Source: Companilactobacillus sp. (GTDB lineage: Bacteria > Bacillota > Bacilli > Lactobacillales > Lactobacillaceae). Taken from it: 64,000 nt of DNA. The notes beneath the pieces were generated by a model. It did no database searches and was not told where the DNA came from. It worked only from the letters and a program-made list of their open reading frames with translations. The stretch's first letter is position 1, and each line of letters opens with the position of its first letter. Both the position numbers and the translations under genes were made by a program. The stretch is from positions 2,418,001 through 2,482,000 of the forward strand of contig NZ_JAKVLR010000001.1 of the NCBI RefSeq assembly GCF_022484265.1, written 5' to 3'. This document shows, piece by piece, positions 24,815 through 34,233 of this stretch.

Positions 24815-27025
24815 ATGAAAAATAATCGAAATAGGCTAATTAATAATAGCCTGTTTTATATCTTGCTATTTGTGGTATTGGTACTTGCAGCAAGTTGGTT
24901 TGCGGGCGGTCAGTCAACTGATCAATCAAAGACACTTAGCCAAGACCAATTCATTACGCAATTAAAACAAGGCAAGGTGAAGAGTTTCAAAATTGAGCCA
25001 ATCGGAGGAGCTTACCAAGTAACTGGTAATTACAAGAAAGCTCAAACTTCAAATACTACCCGTGTTTCGTTGTTGGGTCGTAATAGTTCTTCGAGTTCAA
25101 AAGTAACTCAATTTACTTCTACCGTGTTACCTAACAATGATACTTTGAAACAAATTAATAATGCCGCTATGGCTAAAGACGTTAAGACTACAGCAGCTGC
25201 TAAGTCTCAATCTAGTCAGTGGGTATATTTGATTATTTCCTTTGTTGTACCACTAGTACTTATCTTCTTCGTATTCTTTGCCCTAATGGGCCGAGGTGGA
25301 CAAGGCGGTGGCGGTGCCAACCGAGTAATGAGCTTTGGGAAATCTAAGGTTAAACCCGAGGATCCTAAGAAGAACAAAGTTCGTTTCTCAGATGTTGCTG
25401 GTGCTGAAGAAGAGAAACAAGAACTTGTTGAAGTTGTTGATTTCTTAAAAGATCCACGTAAGTATGTTTCACTTGGTGCTAGAATACCATCTGGTGTGCT
25501 TCTAGAAGGACCTCCTGGTACTGGTAAAACTTTACTAGCTAAAGCTGTTGCTGGTGAAGCTAAGGTTCCATTCTATTCAATCTCTGGTTCTGATTTCGTT
25601 GAAATGTTCGTTGGTGTTGGTGCATCTCGTGTTCGTGATTTATTCGAAAACGCCAAAAAAGATGCTCCTTCAATCATCTTCATTGATGAAATTGATGCCG
25701 TTGGTCGTCAACGTGGCGCTGGTACTGGTGGCGGTAACGACGAACGTGAACAAACTCTTAACCAATTATTGATTGAGATGGATGGTTTTACAGGTAACGA
25801 AGGTGTTATCGTTATGGCTGCTACTAACCGTTCCGATGTTCTTGATCCTGCGTTACTTCGTCCAGGTCGTTTTGACCGTAAGATCTTGGTTGGACGTCCT
25901 GATGTTAAAGGCCGTGAAGCAATTCTTAAAGTTCATTCTAAGAACAAGACCTTTACAGACGATGTTGATTTGAAGGTTATTGCTCAACAAACTCCTGGTT
26001 TCGTTGGTGCTGACCTTGAAAACTTGCTTAACGAAGCTGCCTTAGTTGCAGCAAGACGTCATAAGACTAAGATCGATTCTTCAGATATCGATGAAGCTGA
26101 AGATCGTGTTATTGCTGGTCCTGCTAAGAAGAACCGTGTTATTTCTGATAAGGAACGTCACATGGTTGCCTACCACGAAGCTGGACACGCATTGATCGGT
26201 TTGGTACTTAATGACTCACGTGTTGTTAGAAAAGTTACTATCGTACCTCGTGGACGTGCCGGCGGTTATGCTATCATGCTTCCTAAGGACGATCAAAACT
26301 TAGTTACGAAGAAAGAATTAACTGAACAAATTACTGGTTTGCTAGGTGGTCGTACAGCCGAAGAAATTATCTTTGGACAACAATCATCCGGAGCCTCAAA
26401 TGACTTTGAGCAAGCTACTAATATTGCCAGAACAATGGTTACTGAATACGGTATGACTGATCGACTTGGTACTGTTCAACTTGAAAAAGATGGACAACCT
26501 GTTGGTTCAGGTGGTTACCGTGCAGAACCTACATATTCACAAGATACTGCTAAAGCAATTGATCAAGAAGTTAAACGTATTATTGATGAAGCTCATGAAC
26601 AAGCTCGAGAAATTATCGAAAGCCACCGTGATCAACATAAATTGATTGCTGAAGCACTCTTGAAATATGAAACACTTGATGAAAAAGAAATTCTTAGCTT
26701 ATTCAATACTGGTAAGATGCCAGCTAACGATAAGAACGAACAATTCCCAAGTGAAAGTGCTGCAACATTTGAACAAGCTAAACGTGCTGCTGAAGCAAAA
26801 GATGCTGCTAAACAAAAGTCTGAAGATCAAGCAAATGATCATGATGATTCTAATAACTCAGATGACTCAGGTTCAGATAACGGTTCAGGAACTTCCGATG
26901 TTGAAAAGCCAGATGATGTTTCAAATGATTCAGATAATCAAAAGTCAGATGATTCAGATGACGATCCAAACAAAATTGAATTTCCATCTGAAAAAGATGA
27001 CAACAACGATAATAATAAAGATTAA
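24815..27025 (+). CDS. ftsH: ATP-dependent zinc metalloprotease FtsH
   Basis: A 736-aa membrane-anchored AAA+ protease. There are two membrane segments (~residues 10-28 and ~132-156), Walker A GPPGTGKT from residue 232, Walker B IIFIDEIDAVG, the SRH region RPGRFDRKI and zinc motif HEAGH (454-458). The last ~65 residues are an Asp/Asn/Ser-rich acidic tail absent from E. coli FtsH; such tails vary in lactobacilli. ATG 24815 has an AGGAGG SD. Confidence 0.96.
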   Translation: MKNNRNRLINNSLFYILLFVVLVLAASWFAGGQSTDQSKTLSQDQFITQLKQGKVKSFKIEPIGGAYQVTGNYKKAQTSNTTRVSLLGRNSSSSSKVTQFTSTVLPNNDTLKQINNAAMAKDVKTTAAAKSQSSQWVYLIISFVVPLVLIFFVFFALMGRGGQGGGGANRVMSFGKSKVKPEDPKKNKVRFSDVAGAEEEKQELVEVVDFLKDPRKYVSLGARIPSGVLLEGPPGTGKTLLAKAVAGEAKVPFYSISGSDFVEMFVGVGASRVRDLFENAKKDAPSIIFIDEIDAVGRQRGAGTGGGNDEREQTLNQLLIEMDGFTGNEGVIVMAATNRSDVLDPALLRPGRFDRKILVGRPDVKGREAILKVHSKNKTFTDDVDLKVIAQQTPGFVGADLENLLNEAALVAARRHKTKIDSSDIDEAEDRVIAGPAKKNRVISDKERHMVAYHEAGHALIGLVLNDSRVVRKVTIVPRGRAGGYAIMLPKDDQNLVTKKELTEQITGLLGGRTAEEIIFGQQSSGASNDFEQATNIARTMVTEYGMTDRLGTVQLEKDGQPVGSGGYRAEPTYSQDTAKAIDQEVKRIIDEAHEQAREIIESHRDQHKLIAEALLKYETLDEKEILSLFNTGKMPANDKNEQFPSESAATFEQAKRAAEAKDAAKQKSEDQANDHDDSNNSDDSGSDNGSGTSDVEKPDDVSNDSDNQKSDDSDDDPNKIEFPSEKDDNNDNNKD

Positions 27026-27028
27026 ACG

Positions 27029-27056
27029 AAAGCGACTCGATGAGAGTCGCTTTTCT
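27029..27056 (+). terminator. Intrinsic terminator after ftsH
   Basis: A 10-bp perfect stem (27029-27038 with 27044-27053), loop GATGA, then a T-rich end. It lies just before the hslO SD. Confidence 0.85.
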
Positions 27057-27072
27057 TATGGAGGTTAATGCA

Positions 27073-27957
27073 ATGGCAGATAAATTATTAAAGGCTGTTT
27101 CTAACAATGGTAAATTTCGTGTTTATGTGATTGATGCAACCGACACTATTGCGGAAGCTCAAAAGCGTCACGATACATGGACTAATTCAACTGCTGCCTT
27201 AGGTAGAACAATGATTGGTTCGATCTTAGTAGCAACATCAACCTTAAAAGATGATGAAGATTTAACAACTAGAATCGTAGGCGATGGTCCAGCTGGTGCG
27301 ATCGTCGTTGATGCTAATGCACAAGGAGAAACTAAAGGATACATTCAAAATCCTCATGTAAGTTTACCGTTAAATGACAAGCACCATATCGATGTTCGCG
27401 GTGCAGTTGGTACAAAAGGTACTTTAAGCATTACTAAAGACCAACATTTAAAAGAGCCATTTACTGGTCAGACACCATTGGTGTCAGGTGAAATTGGCGA
27501 TGATTTCGCTTATTACATGGCTCAGTCAGAACAAATACCATCTGCAGTTGGTGTTTCAGTTTTTGTTCACCCTAATGAAACCGTCGGGAAAGCTGGTGGA
27601 TTTTTGATTCAAACGTTGCCTGGAGCAAACGATGATGATATCACGACAATCGAAAATAACCTGAAGGTCGTTCCTAACATTTCTGAACTGATGAATGAGG
27701 GACTCACATCAGAAGAAATCATGGATAAGTTGATGCATGGTATCGAGATGAAGATTCTTGATTCGCTAGATATCCAGTTTAAGTGCGATTGTTCCAAAGA
27801 ACGTTTTTCAAAATCTTTGGCTACACTAAGAGACTCAGAAATCCAAGCAATGATTGATGAAAATCACGGTGCAGAGGCAGTTTGCAAGTTCTGTAATAAC
27901 AAGTACGAATTTTCTGAAGCAGATTTAAAGAAAATTCTCGTTGAAAAAAATCAATGA
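27073..27957 (+). CDS. hslO: Redox-regulated chaperone Hsp33
   Basis: A 294-aa protein; ATG 27073 is favoured over the in-frame ATG at 27040 because GGAGG lies 9 nt upstream and the longer start falls in the terminator. The redox zinc site at the C-terminus is complete: CDC (CxC) and CKFC (CxxC) separated by ~30 residues. On oxidation the zinc is released and the holdase is activated in the cytosol. The order ftsH-hslO-dus-lysS is usual for lactobacilli and Bacillus. Confidence 0.95.
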   Translation: MADKLLKAVSNNGKFRVYVIDATDTIAEAQKRHDTWTNSTAALGRTMIGSILVATSTLKDDEDLTTRIVGDGPAGAIVVDANAQGETKGYIQNPHVSLPLNDKHHIDVRGAVGTKGTLSITKDQHLKEPFTGQTPLVSGEIGDDFAYYMAQSEQIPSAVGVSVFVHPNETVGKAGGFLIQTLPGANDDDITTIENNLKVVPNISELMNEGLTSEEIMDKLMHGIEMKILDSLDIQFKCDCSKERFSKSLATLRDSEIQAMIDENHGAEAVCKFCNNKYEFSEADLKKILVEKNQ

Positions 27958-28023
27958 TATTTGCCAACCAAAGATAATTTTTGATATCATGACAAGTTGT
28001 AATTGAAAAAATTAGAGGTACAA

Positions 28024-29031
28024 ATGATGGAATGGAAAATAGGTAATGTCACAATTCCTAATCAGATCGTTGTCGCACCTATGGCAGGGATCACGAACAA
28101 ATCATTTCGACTTACCGCACGTGAATTCGGTGCAGGTATGGTGGTTTGCGAAATGGTCAGTGATAAAGGAATTCAATTCCGTAATAAAAAGACGCTTGGC
28201 ATGTTATCAGTTGATCCACATGAGCATCCAGTAAGCATTCAACTTTTTGGCGGGGACCAAGAGAACTTGGTTCAAGCTGCTCAATACGTTGCTGAAAATA
28301 CTAATGCGGATATTATCGATATCAACATGGGATGTCCAGTCAAAAAGGTCACTAAAGAAGATGCAGGTTCCAGATGGTTACTAGACCCTGATAAGATTTA
28401 TCAAGTTGTCAAAGCAATCACATCAGCTATAGATAAACCATTAACAGTTAAAATGAGAACTGGTTGGGACAGCGACCATATCTATGCCGTTGAAAATGCT
28501 TTAGCTGCTCAAGAGGGTGGTGCATCCGCAATCGCCATGCACGGTCGGACAAAAGCCCAATTTTATCAAGGCAAAGCAGACTGGGATATTTTGCATGAAG
28601 TTGCACAAAAGTTGACTATTCCTTTTATGGGAAATGGCGACATCAAGACTCCTCAGGATGCTAAATACATGATCGAGGAAGTTGGGGCAGATGCCGCAAT
28701 GGTCGGTCGTGCTGTACTTGGTAACTTGTGGAAACTAAATGCTATGGAGCATTACCTTGAAACAGGTGAGTTACTTCCAGAGCCAGAACCACGAGAAAAA
28801 ATAAATACTGCTAAAATTCAGCTCGAACGTCTGGTAGACTTAAAGGGTGAGAAAGTCGGCGTTCCAGAATTCCGTCAACAAGCAGCTTATTATCTCAAAG
28901 GTATCCCACATGCTGTACGTACGCGTGCACAAGTGATGGAAGTAGATACTATGCAAGAAGTATTTGATATTCTGGATCGTTTCGTCGAAGACTACGAAAA
29001 ACGCGAAGCTAGATCAAGTAGAGTTTCGTAG
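28024..29031 (+). CDS. dus: tRNA-dihydrouridine synthase
   Basis: A 335-aa FMN enzyme reducing uridines in the tRNA D-loop. The start at ATG 28024 (or 28027) is placed by AGAGG just upstream; the TTG at 28003 lacks an SD. IVVAPMAGITNKSFR, NMGCPVKKVTKEDAGS with the active Cys, VKMRTGWD, HGRTKAQFYQG and GNGDI are all typical DusB-like motifs. Confidence 0.94.
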   Translation: MMEWKIGNVTIPNQIVVAPMAGITNKSFRLTAREFGAGMVVCEMVSDKGIQFRNKKTLGMLSVDPHEHPVSIQLFGGDQENLVQAAQYVAENTNADIIDINMGCPVKKVTKEDAGSRWLLDPDKIYQVVKAITSAIDKPLTVKMRTGWDSDHIYAVENALAAQEGGASAIAMHGRTKAQFYQGKADWDILHEVAQKLTIPFMGNGDIKTPQDAKYMIEEVGADAAMVGRAVLGNLWKLNAMEHYLETGELLPEPEPREKINTAKIQLERLVDLKGEKVGVPEFRQQAAYYLKGIPHAVRTRAQVMEVDTMQEVFDILDRFVEDYEKREARSSRVS

Positions 29032-29048
29032 GAAAAGGGGAAGAAAAT

Positions 29049-30578
29049 TTGAGCAATCGTAAAAAGCCAACTGGCGAAGAAAGACAAATGAACGACCAAC
29101 TTAGAGTTCGTCGCGAAAAATTACAAGAATTATATGATGAAGGCGTTGATCCATTCGGTTCACGTTTTGAAAGAACAATGCTTGCCCAAGAAATCCACGA
29201 CAAGTATGGCGATGAAGACAAGGAGACTCTTGAAGAACAAGATCTACCTGTAGTGATTGCCGGTCGTATGATGACTAAACGTGGTAAGGGTAAAGTTGGT
29301 TTTGCGGATATTAGAGACCGTTCTGGTAAGATCCAAATTTACGTTCGTAAGGATGAAGTCGGCGAAGAAAACTATCATATCTTCAAACGCGCCGATATTG
29401 GTGATCATCTAGGTATTCATGGTGAGATCATGAAAACTGATATGGGTGAATTAACTGTCAAGGCCACTCACATTACAATGTTGGCTAAATCATTGCGTCC
29501 ATTACCTGATAAGTATCATGGTTTAACAAATGTTGAACAAATTTATCGTCAAAGATATTTGGACTTGATCGCCAATCCAGATAGTTTTGACCGTTTCAAA
29601 AAACGTACTAAGATCATTGCTGCTATTCGTGAATATTTGGATGGCGAGGGATTTATGTCGGTTGAAACACCAGTCTTAAATACTCAAGCTGGTGGTGCTA
29701 GTGCCCGTCCATTCATCACGCATCACAATGCTTTAAATATGGAAATGTATTTACGTATTGCGTTGGAATTACCATTAAAACGTTTGGTCGTTGGTGGATT
29801 CGAACGAGTATACGAAATTGGTCGTGCCTTTAGAAATGAAGGATTGGATACTCAACACAACCCTGAATATACTTCTCTTGAAACATATGCTGCTTACTGG
29901 GATATGACTGATGTAATGAAAGAAGTTGAAGGAATCTTTAGACATGCTGCTGATAAAGCTTTAGGAACTCAAAAATTCACTTATCAAGGTGAAGAAGTTG
30001 ATTTAAGCAAGCCTTTCAAACGTATCAAGATGGTTGATGCTATTAAGGAACAAACTGGCGTTGACTTTAGTCAAGACATGGATCTTGAACAAGCACGTAA
30101 GCTTGCTGATGAGAAGGGCGTTCATTATGAACAATTCTGGGGAGTAGGGCATATCATTGCTGCGTTCTTTGATGAGTTTGTTGAAGATACTTTAAAAGAA
30201 CCAACATTTGTTTATGAATATCCACTAGAAGTTTCTCCATTGGCTAAGAAGTCAAAGGATAATCCAGAATTCACAGATCGTTTTGAATGCTACATTTTAG
30301 GTCATGAATTTGGTAATGCCTTTACCGAGCTAAATGACCCAATTGATCAAAAACAACGTTTTGAAGCACAAGCTGAAGAGCGTGAACAAGGAAACGATGA
30401 AGCCGAACATATCGATGATGACTTCGTTGAAGCACTTGAATATGGTATGCCACCAACTGGTGGACTAGGAATTGGTGTTGATCGTCTAGTTATGTTATTA
30501 ACAGACGCACCTTCAATTCGTGACGTGATCTTGTTCCCAACAATGAGACCAGAAGACAATAAAGAAAACGAAGAATAA
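29049..30578 (+). CDS. lysS: Lysyl-tRNA synthetase (class II)
   Basis: A 509-aa class II synthetase with a TTG start behind AAAAGGGGAAG. An N-terminal OB anticodon-binding domain (PVVIAGRMMTKRGKGKVGF) is followed by motif 2 (FRNEGLDTQHNPEYT) and motif 3 (GLGIGVDRLVML). Length is normal. No T-box leader is present in the 17-nt gap after dus. Confidence 0.97.
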   Translation: MSNRKKPTGEERQMNDQLRVRREKLQELYDEGVDPFGSRFERTMLAQEIHDKYGDEDKETLEEQDLPVVIAGRMMTKRGKGKVGFADIRDRSGKIQIYVRKDEVGEENYHIFKRADIGDHLGIHGEIMKTDMGELTVKATHITMLAKSLRPLPDKYHGLTNVEQIYRQRYLDLIANPDSFDRFKKRTKIIAAIREYLDGEGFMSVETPVLNTQAGGASARPFITHHNALNMEMYLRIALELPLKRLVVGGFERVYEIGRAFRNEGLDTQHNPEYTSLETYAAYWDMTDVMKEVEGIFRHAADKALGTQKFTYQGEEVDLSKPFKRIKMVDAIKEQTGVDFSQDMDLEQARKLADEKGVHYEQFWGVGHIIAAFFDEFVEDTLKEPTFVYEYPLEVSPLAKKSKDNPEFTDRFECYILGHEFGNAFTELNDPIDQKQRFEAQAEEREQGNDEAEHIDDDFVEALEYGMPPTGGLGIGVDRLVMLLTDAPSIRDVILFPTMRPEDNKENEE

Positions 30579-30583
30579 ATATT

Positions 30584-30612
30584 AAGCCATGACGTTGAGT
30601 CATGGCTTTTTT
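30584..30612 (+). terminator. Intrinsic terminator after lysS
   Basis: A 10-bp perfect stem (30584-30593 with 30599-30608), loop GTTGA and T6. It ends the long pth-lysS run. Confidence 0.92.
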
Positions 30613-30672
30613 GCTGGATTGGCTTAGTTTAGAGTCCTTTGAAAATATCTTCAAAAAATTTGCTTTTTTACG

Positions 30673-30702
30673 TTGACAATCATTTAAACTATTAGGTATA
30701 CT
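30673..30702 (+). promoter_or_regulatory. Promoter of tRNA cluster
   Basis: Consensus -35 TTGACA (30673-30678), an 18-nt spacer and -10 TATACT (30697-30702), 24 nt before tRNA-Val. Confidence 0.85.
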
Positions 30703-30725
30703 AATATAGTTGTTTCGCAAGACAT

Positions 30726-30798
30726 GGAGGATTAGCTCAGCTGGGAGAGCATCTGCCTTACAAGCAGGAGGTCACAGGTTCGATCCCTGTATCCTCCA
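30726..30798 (+). tRNA. tRNA-Val (UAC)
   Basis: A 73-nt cloverleaf; acceptor GGAGGAT/ATCCTCC, anticodon loop CTTACAA with TAC, T-arm GTTCGATCC. The CCA end is not encoded. Confidence 0.96.
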
Positions 30799-30832
30799 TT
30801 AAGCAATTAATGCTTAATGGTTTCATAGTTTT

Positions 30833-30915
30833 GCGGGTGTGGCGGAATTGGCAGACGCGCTAGATTTAGGTTCTAGTGTCCAATGGACATGAAGGTTCAA
30901 GTCCTTTCACCCGTA
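30833..30915 (+). tRNA. tRNA-Leu (UAG)
   Basis: An 83-nt class II tRNA with a long variable arm (GTCCAATGGAC hairpin); anticodon loop TTTAGGT with TAG. The acceptor GCGGGTG/CACCCGT has a G-U first pair. The CCA end is not encoded. Confidence 0.95.
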
Positions 30916-30947
30916 TTGTATTAAAATAAATGGTAATGCAAAATGTT

Positions 30948-31020
30948 GCCGACTTAGCTCAGTTGGCAGAGCATCTGTCTTGTAAACAGGGGGTCGGAAG
31001 TTCGAATCTTCTAGTCGGCA
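30948..31020 (+). tRNA. tRNA-Thr (UGU)
   Basis: A 73-nt cloverleaf; acceptor GCCGACT/AGTCGGC, anticodon loop CTTGTAA with TGT. The CCA end is not encoded. Confidence 0.95.
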
Positions 31021-31024
31021 TTTT

Positions 31025-31096
31025 GCGGAAGTAGTTCAGTGGTAGAACATCACCTTGCCATGGTGGGGGTCGCGGGTTCGAATCCCGTCTTCCGCT
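31025..31096 (+). tRNA. tRNA-Gly (GCC)
   Basis: A 72-nt cloverleaf only 4 nt after tRNA-Thr; acceptor GCGGAAG/CTTCCGC, anticodon loop TTGCCAT with GCC. The CCA end is not encoded. Confidence 0.95.
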
Positions 31097-31102
31097 TCAT
31101 TC

Positions 31103-31145
31103 AAAGAGTTATGAGAAGTTAGATATTTCTCATAACTCTTTTTGT
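31103..31145 (+). terminator. Intrinsic terminator after tRNA-Gly
   Basis: A 15-bp perfect stem (31103-31117 with 31127-31141) with a 9-nt loop and a T-tract. It ends the Val-Leu-Thr-Gly transcript. Confidence 0.93.
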
Positions 31146-31212
31146 TTTAACTGGAGAAAATAACTTAAGAGTAATAACATTATATATGACAGTAATTTGC
31201 TGTGTAATAAAA

Positions 31213-31286
31213 CGGGAAGTAGCTCAGCTTGGTAGAGCACCACGTTCGGGACGTGGGGGTCGCAAGTTCAAATCTTGTTTTCCCGA
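31213..31286 (+). tRNA. tRNA-Pro (CGG)
   Basis: A 74-nt cloverleaf; acceptor CGGGAAG/TTTCCCG, anticodon loop TTCGGGA with CGG, reading CCG. It is cut off from the other four tRNAs by a terminator and followed by its own. The CCA end is not encoded. Confidence 0.93.
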
Positions 31287-31291
31287 TTCAG

Positions 31292-31322
31292 AATAATCAA
31301 TCCGAGAGGATTGATTATTTTT
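31292..31322 (+). terminator. Intrinsic terminator after tRNA-Pro
   Basis: A 12-bp perfect stem (31292-31303 with 31308-31319), loop GAGA, then T-tract. Confidence 0.92.
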
Positions 31323-31606
31323 GTTCTAAAAAGGATCTAATACTTTACAAACTATGAAGTAAATATTAATATAGTTGTCCTTAAACTCTTCATAATCTCT
31401 AAATATTCAACATACAAATTTTCAATTTATCAAGAATTAAGATGGTTATTATTTTGCACCCGGTCAGATAGTTGGTAAAATAACACATAAGAACATGAAT
31501 ATTTTTTTGAACCAATTTGTATGAATTACAACATAACAATGTTATTGTTGCTTTAGATTCTATTAGGGAATATTTAAGAGCGAAAGTTTAGGAGATTGCA
31601 TATTGC
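31323..31606. other. Intergenic DNA upstream of clpC, no gene seen
   Basis: About 285 bp of AT-rich sequence where many Firmicutes carry ctsR. I find no ORF with an SD and no ctsR remnant. GGTCAGATAGTTGGTAAA near 31462 only loosely resembles a CtsR heptad repeat, and I do not call it. Confidence 0.5.
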
Positions 31607-31634
31607 TTGCAATTTTATTCATGAGAATTATACT
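31607..31634 (+). promoter_or_regulatory. clpC promoter
   Basis: -35 TTGCAA (31607-31612), a 16-nt spacer and -10 TATACT (31629-31634), 37 nt before the clpC start. The SD GAGG sits at about 31659. Confidence 0.68.
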
Positions 31635-31671
31635 TTCATCACAAGTAAATTAATAAGTCGAGGTAACTAAT

Positions 31672-34185
31672 ATGGACAAAGTGTTTACCGAAAGCGCGAA
31701 AAACGCACTTGTTTTGGCTCAAGAGCAGGCCAAGACATTTCATCATAATGCTGTTGGAACTGAACACATTTTACTAGGTCTAACCATGGAAAATGATGGT
31801 ATTGCAGGAATTACTTTGCGAGATTTAGCTGTTAGTGATCGAGACGTTCAAGAAGAAATCGAACATTTGACTGGATATGGCGATACTTCAGCTAATGCTG
31901 CAAGTGGTATTTACTTGCCATACTCACCAAAAGGTCAACAAATCTTATCAAGTTCAGAGACTGTTTCAAATCAATATAGTTCAAGCAGAATCGGAACAGA
32001 GCATATTTTATTAGCAATCTTAGATGATTCTGATAATTTAGCAAACAGAATTTTGACCAACTTAGGTCTTAGTTTAACTAAAACTAAAAATCTACTACTA
32101 AGTAAAATGGGAATGAGCAATAAGACTGCTCGTCGTGGATTAGGAATAAATCAAAAGAAGAAGACTGCCCAAGCAGGTACTCCAACGCTAGATTCCCTTG
32201 CACGTGACTTAACAAAATTAGCTTCAGACAACCGTGTTGACCCAGTTGTAGGTCGTGCTAAAGAAGTTGAAAGAACTATCCAGATCCTCAGTCGTCGTAC
32301 TAAGAACAACCCTGTTCTTGTCGGTGAACCTGGTGTTGGTAAGACTGCCATCGTTGAAGGATTGGCCGAGGCAATCGTTGCTAAAGATGTTCCTTCTGAT
32401 ATGCAAAACAAACGAATCATGATGTTAGATATGGGCTCACTCGTTGCCGGTACTAAGTATCGTGGTGAATTTGAAGATCGTTTGAAGAAAATCATTGAAG
32501 AGATCTATGCTGACAAGCATGTCATCTTATTCATTGATGAATTGCATACTTTGATTGGTGCCGGTGGTGCTGAGGGTGCCATTGATGCTTCGAATATCTT
32601 GAAACCTGCACTAGCTCGTGGAGAACTTCAACTTATTGGTGCAACTACATCAAATGAATATCAAAAGTACATTGAAAAAGATACAGCCTTAGAGCGTCGT
32701 TTTGCTAAGGTCTACGTTGAAGAACCAACTGCTGAAGAATCGATTCAGATTCTTGATGGTTTACGTCCACGTTACGAACAACATCATGGATTGACTATTT
32801 CTGACGAAGCGGTCAAAGCTGCCGTTAGATTATCAACTAGATACTTAACTAACCGTTTCTTGCCAGATAAGGCAATTGATTTAATGGATGAAGCTTCAGC
32901 TAAAGTTCGTATCCACAACAGTGAGAATAACAATGAGCTTGAAAAATTAAACACTAAATCACTAGAATTGATCGATGAAAAGAATGCCGCCATTATGAAT
33001 CAAGACTTTGGCAAGGCAGCTCAAATTCGTGAGAAGGAACAAGATCTTCAAGAAAAGATTGAAAGCTACAAACAAGAACAAGCTAACGGCAAACACAAGA
33101 AGCCAGTCGTTACTGAAGAAGACATTGCCGAGATCATTGCTGACTGGACCGGAGTTCCTGTTAAGCAGATCACCCGTAAGGAAAGTGAACGTCTGCTTAA
33201 TCTTGAAAAAGAATTGCATAAACGCGTTATTGGACAAGATGATGCAATCAGCGCTGTATCAAGAGCTATCCGTCGTGCCAGAAGTGGTATGAAAGACCCA
33301 GATCGTCCAATCGGTTCATTCATGTTCTTAGGACCTACCGGTGTTGGTAAGACTGAGTTAGCCAAATCAATTGCTGAAGTAATGTTTGGCTCAGAAGATA
33401 ACTTGATCCGTGTCGATATGTCAGAATACATGGAACAATACAGTACTTCAAAACTGATTGGTTCAGCTCCTGGATACGTTGGATTTGATGATGGTGGTCA
33501 ATTAACTGAAAAAGTTAGAAATGAACCTTATTCAGTTATCCTTCTAGATGAGGTTGAAAAAGCTCATCCAGATGTCTTCAACATCTTGTTACAAGTACTA
33601 GATGATGGTATTTTGACAGATGCAAAGGGACGTAAGGTCGACTTTAGAAATACGATCATTATCATGACTTCTAACTTGGGTGCACGTTCACTTGAAGATG
33701 ACAAAGAAGTTGGTTTCGGTGCTAAAGATGTCACAACTGACTTTAAGGAAATGCAATCAAGAATTGATTCAGAATTGAAGAAGTTCTTCAGACCTGAATT
33801 CTTGAACCGTATTGACGAAACAATTGTCTTCAAAGCACTAAATAAGGAACAACTCAAGTCGATTGCTAAGATCATGAGTAACAATCTTAGAAAGAGATTG
33901 GCTGAAAGAAATATCGAATTATCGATCTCACCATCTGCTTACGATGATCTAGTTAAAGATGGTTACAATCCAGAATATGGTGCACGTCCAATGAGAAGAA
34001 CTATCCAACGTGAGATTGAAGATCCAGTCAGTGAATTGTTGTTGATGAACAACATCACTGAAGGAGACACTATCAAAGTTGGCTCAAAGAAGGGCAAGAT
34101 CGATATCACGATTGCAAAGCCAAAGAGTTCAAATAGTAAGAAAAATAAAAACAATCAAAAGAGCGACGATAAGGTCAAAAATTAA
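31672..34185 (+). CDS. clpC: AAA+ protease regulatory ATPase ClpC
   Basis: An 837-aa Hsp100 unfoldase that feeds proteins to ClpP. N-terminal Clp repeats (NALVLAQEQAKTFHHNAVGTEHILLGL family, ~1-145), Walker A1 GEPGVGKT (218-225), a UVR-like linker QDFGKAAQIREKEQDL (~444-459) between the ATPases, and Walker A2 GPTGVGKT (554-561). The UVR segment places it in ClpC rather than ClpE or ClpA. No ctsR, mcsA or mcsB is adjacent. It lies just upstream of rpoB, as in other lactobacilli. Confidence 0.95.
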   Translation: MDKVFTESAKNALVLAQEQAKTFHHNAVGTEHILLGLTMENDGIAGITLRDLAVSDRDVQEEIEHLTGYGDTSANAASGIYLPYSPKGQQILSSSETVSNQYSSSRIGTEHILLAILDDSDNLANRILTNLGLSLTKTKNLLLSKMGMSNKTARRGLGINQKKKTAQAGTPTLDSLARDLTKLASDNRVDPVVGRAKEVERTIQILSRRTKNNPVLVGEPGVGKTAIVEGLAEAIVAKDVPSDMQNKRIMMLDMGSLVAGTKYRGEFEDRLKKIIEEIYADKHVILFIDELHTLIGAGGAEGAIDASNILKPALARGELQLIGATTSNEYQKYIEKDTALERRFAKVYVEEPTAEESIQILDGLRPRYEQHHGLTISDEAVKAAVRLSTRYLTNRFLPDKAIDLMDEASAKVRIHNSENNNELEKLNTKSLELIDEKNAAIMNQDFGKAAQIREKEQDLQEKIESYKQEQANGKHKKPVVTEEDIAEIIADWTGVPVKQITRKESERLLNLEKELHKRVIGQDDAISAVSRAIRRARSGMKDPDRPIGSFMFLGPTGVGKTELAKSIAEVMFGSEDNLIRVDMSEYMEQYSTSKLIGSAPGYVGFDDGGQLTEKVRNEPYSVILLDEVEKAHPDVFNILLQVLDDGILTDAKGRKVDFRNTIIIMTSNLGARSLEDDKEVGFGAKDVTTDFKEMQSRIDSELKKFFRPEFLNRIDETIVFKALNKEQLKSIAKIMSNNLRKRLAERNIELSISPSAYDDLVKDGYNPEYGARPMRRTIQREIEDPVSELLLMNNITEGDTIKVGSKKGKIDITIAKPKSSNSKKNKNNQKSDDKVKN

Positions 34186-34198
34186 TTAAGCTTTACCA

Positions 34199-34227
34199 TT
34201 GACAAATTAGTTTTAGGCTAGTAATAT
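34199..34227 (+). promoter_or_regulatory. Promoter of rpoB leader
   Basis: -35 TTGACA (34199-34204), a 17-nt spacer and -10 TAATAT (34222-34227), in the clpC-rpoB gap. Transcription would start near 34234 and run into the leader and terminator described next. Confidence 0.8.
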
Positions 34228-34233
34228 TACTTT

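Noticed and set aside
26667..27068. A 133-aa Lys/Met/Ile-rich ORF in another frame of the ftsH tail
   Set aside because: It is a shadow of the low-complexity acidic coding region with no SD.
31455..31485. CtsR operator upstream of clpC
   Set aside because: Only a partial match to the heptad repeat, with the wrong spacing.
33066..33431. A 121-aa reverse-strand ORF opposite clpC, and similar antisense frames in rpoB, fusA and secY
   Set aside because: These are mirror frames of highly conserved genes, without SDs or family features.
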